Assembly (NCBI RefSeq): GCF_026967935.1
Contig: NZ_JAPVBL010000003.1
Span: 611,233 to 675,232, forward strand
Source: Modestobacter sp. VKM Ac-2982
GTDB taxonomy: Bacteria > Actinomycetota > Actinomycetes > Mycobacteriales > Geodermatophilaceae
Direction of reading: 5' to 3'
DNA length: 64,000 nt
Shown here: piece by piece, positions 59,598 to 64,000 of the stretch
Numbering within the stretch: the first letter of the stretch is position 1
Layout: each line of letters opens with the position of its first letter
The notes under the pieces: model-generated
What the model was told of the DNA's origin: nothing
Databases searched by the model: none
The model's input: the letters and a program-made list of their open reading frames with translations, nothing else
Translations under genes and position numbers: made by a program

Positions 59598-60302
59598 ATG
59601 GGATCGGGCGTACTGCTGGCCGCTCTCGTCGTGCTGTGGTTCGTGGTCCTGGTGCCGATGGTGGTCACCCGGGGCGACACACACGCGGCGAACGGTGCAG
59701 CCAACTCAGGGCGGACCCTGCAACGACGGCGGCCGGTGGACCCGGTGGTCCACGCCGAGACCGAGCGGGTGAGCATCGACCGCGCACAGCTGCGCAGCAG
59801 CGGTGAGCTGCAGGTCGACGTGCACGCGCGGCGTCGCCGCACGCTGGCCGGGCTCGTCGCCCTGGCCGTGCTGGCGCTGGTCGGTGCGCTGGCCTACCGG
59901 TCGTGGCTGTGGGCTCCGCAGGTGCTGCTGGACCTCGCCGTCGTCGGTTACCTCATGGTGACCGCTGCCGCGGCCAAGCGGGAGCGGCGGACCGCCGCCC
60001 GCCGTGCGGCCCGGGCCGCCCAGCGTCCGCCGATGCGGGCGCCGCACGCCCGCCCGGCGCAGCCGCGCCCCGCGGCTGCCGACCCGGCGCCCGCGCCGGC
60101 CCCGGTGGCGGCCGAGACCGGCCCGGTGCACCCGAGCCTGCCGCTGGCCCCGGTGCACCCGCTGCGCCCCGGCCGGGTGGTCGCGGCCCGCACGCCGGCC
60201 CCGGCCGGCTGGCAGCACAGCGCCGTGGTCGGGCTGGACGACGACGACATCGGCTTCGCCGACATCGACGTCTACGCCCCGAAGCGCGTCGTCAACGGCT
60301 GA
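59598..60302 (+). CDS. glpR: Glp receptor / SepX membrane protein
   Basis: A 234-residue protein with the SepX/GlpR arrangement: an N-terminal helix (VLLAALVVLWFVVLVPM), a polar loop, two more helices (TLAGLVALAVLALVGALAY and VLLDLAVVGYLMVTAAAA), then a long Ala/Pro/Arg-rich cytoplasmic tail ending in an acidic DDDDIGFADIDVYAPKRVV. Streptomyces SepX and corynebacterial GlpR recruit or stabilise divisome proteins; GlpR binds Glp. The gene order supports this. ATG 59598 has GGGGTG 6 bases upstream; GTG 59589 is an alternative. A hairpin and tRNA-Ala follow. Confidence 0.85.
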   Translation: MGSGVLLAALVVLWFVVLVPMVVTRGDTHAANGAANSGRTLQRRRPVDPVVHAETERVSIDRAQLRSSGELQVDVHARRRRTLAGLVALAVLALVGALAYRSWLWAPQVLLDLAVVGYLMVTAAAAKRERRTAARRAARAAQRPPMRAPHARPAQPRPAAADPAPAPAPVAAETGPVHPSLPLAPVHPLRPGRVVAARTPAPAGWQHSAVVGLDDDDIGFADIDVYAPKRVVNG

Positions 60303-60310
60303 GGGAGGAC

Positions 60311-60340
60311 CTCCGGCGCTGCCCCCGTGCAGCGCCGGAG
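60311..60340 (+). terminator. Hairpin after glpR
   Basis: A perfect 11-bp stem (60311-60321 with 60330-60340) with an 8-base loop, 8 bases after the glpR stop. It separates the division operon from tRNA-Ala. Confidence 0.7.
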
Positions 60341-60367
60341 GAACCGGACGGTAAGCTCTCCGTCCGA

Positions 60368-60441
60368 GGGGCTGTGGCGCAGTCCGGTAGCGCACCTCGT
60401 TCGCATCGAGGGGGTCAGGGGTTCAATTCCCCTCAGCTCCA
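60368..60441 (+). tRNA. tRNA-Ala (anticodon CGC)
   Basis: The cloverleaf has acceptor GGGGCTG/CAGCTCC with the G3-U70 wobble pair that identifies alanine tRNAs, anticodon stem CCTCG/CGAGG with loop TTCGCAT (anticodon CGC), and T-arm with GTTCAAT. CCA is not encoded. A TAAGCT box at 60352-60357 may be its -10 element. Confidence 0.95.
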
Positions 60442-60446
60442 CCCCG

Positions 60447-60478
60447 GTCAGGCCGGGCCCACCAGGGCCCGGCCTGAC
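60447..60478 (+). terminator. Terminator of tRNA-Ala
   Basis: A perfect 14-bp GC-rich stem (60447-60460 with 60465-60478), ACCA tetraloop, followed by GCGTTTCC, 5 bases after the tRNA. Confidence 0.8.
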
Positions 60479-60539
60479 GCGTTTCCGCAGGTTCCGGCTC
60501 GCCTCCCCGGTCACCGACCCGGAGCACTGACCCCAGTGG

Positions 60540-62063
60540 TCAGAACCAGGAGGGGAACCACATCCGCTGCAGCCACTCCGCCTGCGACAGCGGTTGCCCG
60601 GTGAGCACCGGGTGGAAGAAGACGAACGTCAGCACGACCACCGCCACGTAGAGGCAGACGACGCCCAGCCCCACCTGGCGGCGCAGCGCAGAGGCGCCCG
60701 TCGGGCCCAGCACGTCCTGCAGGACGAGCACGACCGCCAGCACGAAGAACGGCAGCGCCGGGGCCATGTAGAAGAGGAACATCGTCCGGTCCAGGTTGAT
60801 GAACCAGGTGCCCCAGCCGGCCGCGATCGCGGTCGCGGCGACCACGGCTGCCGGGTCGCGGCGGGCGACGATCCGCCAGACCAGCCACAGCAGCGCCGGG
60901 ACGAAGAGGAACCACAGCGTCGGCGTGCCCAGCATGAGCATGTACCGGACCACCTGGTCACCCGCGGCGTCGGTGAGCCCCTGCGGGTTCCACAGCAGGA
61001 TCGGTCGCCCGCTCACCAGCCACGACCACGGCCCGGACTCCCACGGGTGCGGGCTGGACAGCCCGCTGTGGAACTCCAGCCACTCCCCGTGCATGTGCCA
61101 GAGCGACCGCAGCGCATCGGGCACGAAGCCGAACGAGGTGTCCGGGTTCTCCGACGCCCAGTGCCGGCCCTGGGCGTTCTCCCCGCGGAACCAGCCGGTG
61201 AACGAGGCCAGGTAGGTCAGCACCGGGACGACGGCGAGCGCCCAGGTCGCCCCGGGCAGGCCGCGGCGCAGCGCCGTCCAGGTGGGCCGGGGGACCCCCG
61301 CCTCCCGCCAGGCCGCCCGGTCCCAGAAGAGCGAGAGCACCGCGAAGGCGGCGAGGAACCAGACCCCGCTCCACTTCACCGCGCAGGCGCAGCCGAACAG
61401 CACCCCGGCGGCGATCCGCCAGCCCCGCGGGCCGAGCCGGAACCCGGCCGCGGTCACCTGATCAGCGCCGTCCCGGACCCGCTGCCGCACCCGGTCCCGG
61501 TCGACCACCAGGCAGGCGACCGCGCTGACGACGAAGGCCTGCAGGAAGACGTCCAGCAGGCCGATCCGGCCCAGGGTGAAGGAGAAGCCGTCCACCGCCA
61601 GGAGCAGGCCGGCCAGCAGGCCGAGCAGCGTGGAGCCGGTCAGCCGGCGCGTCAGCCGGGTGAGGACGACGACCGCCACCGTCCCGGCCACCGCACTCGG
61701 CACCCGCCAGCCCAGGGGCCCGTACCCGAACAGCTGCTCGCCCGCAGCGATCAGCCACTTGCCCAGCGGGGGGTGGACGATGAAGGTGTAGCCGCGGTTG
61801 TACTCGTAGCCGAGCTCCAGCAGCTCAGCTCCCTCGGGCGGGTAGTACGCCTCGTCGAACACCAGCTCGGTCGGGTAGCCGATGTCCCAGAGCCGGGCCG
61901 CCAGGGTCGCCAGGCCCAGGACGGCGGTGAGCACCGCGGCCAGCACCCGGTCGGTCGGCAACCGCGGGGTGCCCTGCCGTCGGCGCGGGGGGAGCGGCGG
62001 GAACCGGCGGGGAGCAGGTGCCTGGACCGCTGACTCCGTGCGTTCCGGGACCAGCACCGCCAT
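60540..62063 (-). CDS. pmt: Protein O-mannosyltransferase
   Basis: A 507-residue polytopic membrane glycosyltransferase of the PMT (GT39) family, which mannosylates secreted proteins from polyprenyl-phosphate mannose. The catalytic acidic pair lies in the first extracytoplasmic loop, YPTELVFDEAYYPP; the PMT blocks VHPPLGKWLIAAGEQLFGYGPLGWRVPSAV, KWSGVWFLAAFAVLSL and HPWESGPWSWLVSGRPILLW are clear. It corresponds to M. tuberculosis Rv1002c and, as there, is divergent from rsmI. A minus-strand TACCCT ends 7 bases before the ATG, pointing to a leaderless mRNA. The open frame upstream to 62294 overlaps rsmI and is not coding. Confidence 0.95.
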   Translation of the reverse strand: MAVLVPERTESAVQAPAPRRFPPLPPRRRQGTPRLPTDRVLAAVLTAVLGLATLAARLWDIGYPTELVFDEAYYPPEGAELLELGYEYNRGYTFIVHPPLGKWLIAAGEQLFGYGPLGWRVPSAVAGTVAVVVLTRLTRRLTGSTLLGLLAGLLLAVDGFSFTLGRIGLLDVFLQAFVVSAVACLVVDRDRVRQRVRDGADQVTAAGFRLGPRGWRIAAGVLFGCACAVKWSGVWFLAAFAVLSLFWDRAAWREAGVPRPTWTALRRGLPGATWALAVVPVLTYLASFTGWFRGENAQGRHWASENPDTSFGFVPDALRSLWHMHGEWLEFHSGLSSPHPWESGPWSWLVSGRPILLWNPQGLTDAAGDQVVRYMLMLGTPTLWFLFVPALLWLVWRIVARRDPAAVVAATAIAAGWGTWFINLDRTMFLFYMAPALPFFVLAVVLVLQDVLGPTGASALRRQVGLGVVCLYVAVVVLTFVFFHPVLTGQPLSQAEWLQRMWFPSWF

Positions 62064-62117
62064 GCCGGCCAGGGTATGTGGCGGAGCTGGGCGGGCCGGC
62101 GTGACAGGCTCGGCCGC

Positions 62118-62957
62118 ATGACCGGACGACTCGTGCTGGGCGGCGCGCCGCTGGGACAACCCGGCGACGTCGGCCCGCGGCTGCGCCAGGCGATGGCCGA
62201 CGCCGACGTCCTGGCGGTCGAGGACACCCGGCGGCTGCACCGGCTGGCCAAGGACCTCGAGGTCACCCTCACCGGCAAGGTGGTCACCTTCCACGAGACG
62301 GTCGAGCGGTCACGGCTGCCCGGGCTGGTCGCGGCGATGACCGAGGGCCGCACCGTGCTGCTGATCACCGACGCCGGCATGCCCTCGGTGTCCGACCCCG
62401 GCTACACGCTGGTGCGGGCGGCGATCGAGGCGGGCATCGAGGTGACCTCGGTGCCCGGGCCGTCCGCCGTCGTCACGGCGCTGGCCGTCTCCGGGCTGCC
62501 CTGCGACCGGTTCACCTTCGAGGGGTTCCTGCCGCGCAAGGGCGGGGAGCGTCGGTCGGCGCTCGCGGCGCTGGCGGCCGAGCCGCGCACGATGGTGTTC
62601 TACGAGTCGCCGCACCGGCTGGCCGACGCCCTGACCGACGCGGCCGGGACCCTCGGCGCCGACCGGCCCGCCGCGGTCTGCCGGGAGCTGACCAAGACCC
62701 ACGAGGAGGTCCGCCGCGGCTCGCTGGCGTCGCTGGCCGAGTGGGCTGCCGAGGGGGTGCGCGGCGAGATCACCCTGGTGGTCGCCGGCGCGATCGCCGG
62801 CCCGGCCACCCTGACGCCGTCCGAACTGGCCGCCGAGGTCGCCGTCGAGGAGGCCGCCGGCGCCGACCGCAAGGAGGCGATCCGCACGGTCGTGGCCCGA
62901 ACCGGCCTGCCCCGCAGGACCGTCTACGACGCCGTGGTGGCCGCCAAGACCCCCTGA
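62118..62957 (+). CDS. rsmI: 16S rRNA (cytidine-2'-O) methyltransferase
   Basis: A 279-residue SAM-dependent methyltransferase of the tetrapyrrole-methylase fold that 2'-O-methylates C1402 of 16S rRNA. Motifs are GGAPLGQPGDVGPRL near the N-terminus, VEDTRRLHRLAKDL, LLITDAGMPSVSDPGY, VPGPSAVVTALAVSGLPCDRFTFEGFLPRK and FYESPHRL. The C-terminal helical domain is present. The start is ATG 62118, with CAGGCT 7 bases upstream as a possible -10. It corresponds to Rv1003. A 19-bp hairpin follows. Confidence 0.95.
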   Translation: MTGRLVLGGAPLGQPGDVGPRLRQAMADADVLAVEDTRRLHRLAKDLEVTLTGKVVTFHETVERSRLPGLVAAMTEGRTVLLITDAGMPSVSDPGYTLVRAAIEAGIEVTSVPGPSAVVTALAVSGLPCDRFTFEGFLPRKGGERRSALAALAAEPRTMVFYESPHRLADALTDAAGTLGADRPAAVCRELTKTHEEVRRGSLASLAEWAAEGVRGEITLVVAGAIAGPATLTPSELAAEVAVEEAAGADRKEAIRTVVARTGLPRRTVYDAVVAAKTP

Positions 62958-62967
62958 CCTCCCCGCC

Positions 62968-63020
62968 GTTGTGCGCTGACCGGGGTCAGACCCAGCCCGT
63001 CACCCCGGTGAGCGCACAAC
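62968..63020 (+). terminator. Hairpin after rsmI
   Basis: Two stems in line, 10 bp (62968-62977 with 63011-63020) and 8 bp (62979-62986 with 63002-63009), separated by one G-G mismatch; 15-base loop. It begins 11 bases after the rsmI stop. Confidence 0.7.
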
Positions 63021-63081
63021 CGCCGCTGCTGCCTGTGGACGGCGTCAGCGGGCGGGTGCTCGTCTCGGGGACGGTGCTCCG

Positions 63082-63966
63082 GTGGCCCGCGCACCCCGCA
63101 TCCCGGATGAACTGCGTGGCCGGGTGTTCCGCGGATCTGTGGCGTTGCGGCGCGGGTGGCTGACGCCGGACGAACTCCGCGGGCCCACGTGGCGGGCGCT
63201 GTTCCACGACGTCTACGTCGAGGCGAGCCTGCCGGTGAACCACGCCCTCCGCGCGCACGCCGCTGCGGCCGTGCTCCGGCCGGGCGGGGTGGTGACCGGT
63301 CGCAGCGCCGCGGTGCTCTGGGGCGTCGACCTGGCTGCCGCGACCGACGACGTCGAGATCACGCTGCCGCCGGGCGCCCATCCGGTGCGGTTGCCCGGCC
63401 TCCGAGTCCGGCGGGCGTTGCTGGACGACGGGGATGTCTGCCTCCGTCGGGGAGTCCGGGTCACCGTGCCGGAGGCGACTGCAGTGGCGCTGGCCCGTTC
63501 ACTGCCCCTGGACGACGCCGTCATCGCCGTCGACCAGCTGACCAGCGGTGGGCTCGCTTCGCTGCCCCTGGTCCGGGAGCTGGCGGGACGCGCCACCGGT
63601 GCCGGTTCCCGTCGCGCGCGGCAGGCGTGTGCGCTCGCGGACGGGTTGGCCGAGTCGCCACAGGAGACCCGGCTGCGGCTGGTCATCGTCCGCGGCGGGC
63701 TGCCGGCGCCGGTCGCCCAGCTGCGGGTGGTGCACGAGGGCCGCTTCGTGGCGCGGGTCGACTTCGGTTGGCCAGTGCAGCGGGTAGCGGTCGAGTACGA
63801 CGGTCTGTGGCATGCCGAACCCGGGCAGTTCGCACGCGACCGTGCGCGGCTGAACCGGTTGCAGGCGGCCGGTTGGAGGGTGGTCTTCGTGACCGCCGCG
63901 GACCTGAAGGACCCGCCGCGGCTGATCGCCACGATCGCTGCGGCACTGACCGGGGTTGTGCGCTGA
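63082..63966 (+). CDS. AbiEi-like/DUF559 endonuclease-fold protein
   Basis: A 294-residue protein of an actinobacterial family joining an AbiEi-antitoxin-like N-terminal half with a DUF559 (VSR-like PD-(D/E)XK) C-terminus. The N-terminal part has RGWLTPDELRGPTWRALFHDVYVEASLP and VVTGRSAAVLWGVDL. The C-terminal domain holds the Asp of VARVDFGWPVQRVAVEYDG (D and E-x-D positions) and RDRARLNRLQAAGWRVVFVTAADL. Members are numerous in this class, usually solitary and of unknown role; no AbiEii toxin partner is visible before the window ends. GTG start at 63082. Confidence 0.82.
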   Translation: MARAPRIPDELRGRVFRGSVALRRGWLTPDELRGPTWRALFHDVYVEASLPVNHALRAHAAAAVLRPGGVVTGRSAAVLWGVDLAAATDDVEITLPPGAHPVRLPGLRVRRALLDDGDVCLRRGVRVTVPEATAVALARSLPLDDAVIAVDQLTSGGLASLPLVRELAGRATGAGSRRARQACALADGLAESPQETRLRLVIVRGGLPAPVAQLRVVHEGRFVARVDFGWPVQRVAVEYDGLWHAEPGQFARDRARLNRLQAAGWRVVFVTAADLKDPPRLIATIAAALTGVVR

Positions 63967-64000
63967 GCGGGGTCTTCGGCGTCGCGAAGCCCCGCTCAGC
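63962..64000 (+). terminator. Hairpin overlapping the stop of the DUF559 gene
   Basis: An 11-bp stem (63962-63972 with 63990-64000) continued by a 5-bp stem (63974-63978 with 63985-63989); it contains the TGA stop and reaches the window edge. Confidence 0.65.

Overview
The window is 64 kb of very high-GC DNA with dense, mostly operonic genes, many GTG starts and 4-base (GTGA/ATGA) gene overlaps. The gene content is actinobacterial: SepH, a Glp/GlpR (SepX) division pair, IdeR-type iron boxes, protein O-mannosyltransferase beside rsmI, FprA, UdgX and an AccD3-type carboxyltransferase. Several blocks (5-FCL/galU/glp/rimJ/glpR, then pmt/rsmI) keep the order known from Mycobacterium tuberculosis Rv0992c-Rv1003. 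The wealth of DNA-repair genes and a recurrent GGGGCC-TCGCGA-GGCCCC palindrome suggest the order Geodermatophilales (Blastococcus, Geodermatophilus, Modestobacter). That placement is inference; no rRNA gene is present to confirm it.

Layout. 1-9 kb: half of a heterodimeric ABC exporter, sepH, then an N-acetylglutaminylglutamine-amide-type amidotransferase followed by an S9 peptidase and a circularly permuted ATP-grasp protein. 8.6-17.5 kb: serC, citrate synthase, pdxH, MFS exporter, glgC, udgX and a NatAB-like ABC exporter. 17.5-27 kb: SMP-30 lactonase divergent from PEP carboxylase, an aminotransferase, fprA, an ABM monooxygenase, nei, photolyase and a GNAT enzyme. 27-31 kb: a 680-base gene-free stretch, then proVWX-type glycine betaine uptake. 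31.2-32.2 kb: tRNA-Arg(CCT), two small genes and a degenerate copy of the tRNA 3' half, which looks like a remnant integration site. 32-36 kb: KtrAB potassium uptake, two small hypotheticals and an ArsR/SRPBCC pair. 36-39 kb: an iron-box-controlled siderophore ABC operon. 39-47 kb: an atypical LuxR response regulator, sulfotransferase, ion channel, sirtuin, a pyrimidine-dimer-glycosylase/PUA fusion, a second ArsR operon and a VOC/thioesterase/phosphotransferase operon. 47-55 kb: YbaK, mscL, a SAF protein, a Ruc-like zinc-ribbon protein, MarR, an AAA ATPase, AccD3-like carboxyltransferase and CaiB CoA-transferase. 55-64 kb: 5-FCL, galU, glp, rimJ, glpR, tRNA-Ala(CGC), pmt, rsmI and an AbiEi/DUF559-like protein.

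Themes. Osmotic adaptation recurs (amidotransferase, ProVWX, KtrAB, MscL). So does DNA repair (UdgX, Nei, photolyase, Pyr_excise fusion). Cell division appears at both ends (SepH; Glp/GlpR). Many genes lack a Shine-Dalgarno and instead carry a TANNNT-like -10 element 6-8 bases before the start codon, indicating leaderless transcripts. Gene ends are often marked by long perfect inverted repeats, four of which belong to one palindrome family. No CRISPR array, complete insertion sequence, prophage or rRNA operon was seen.
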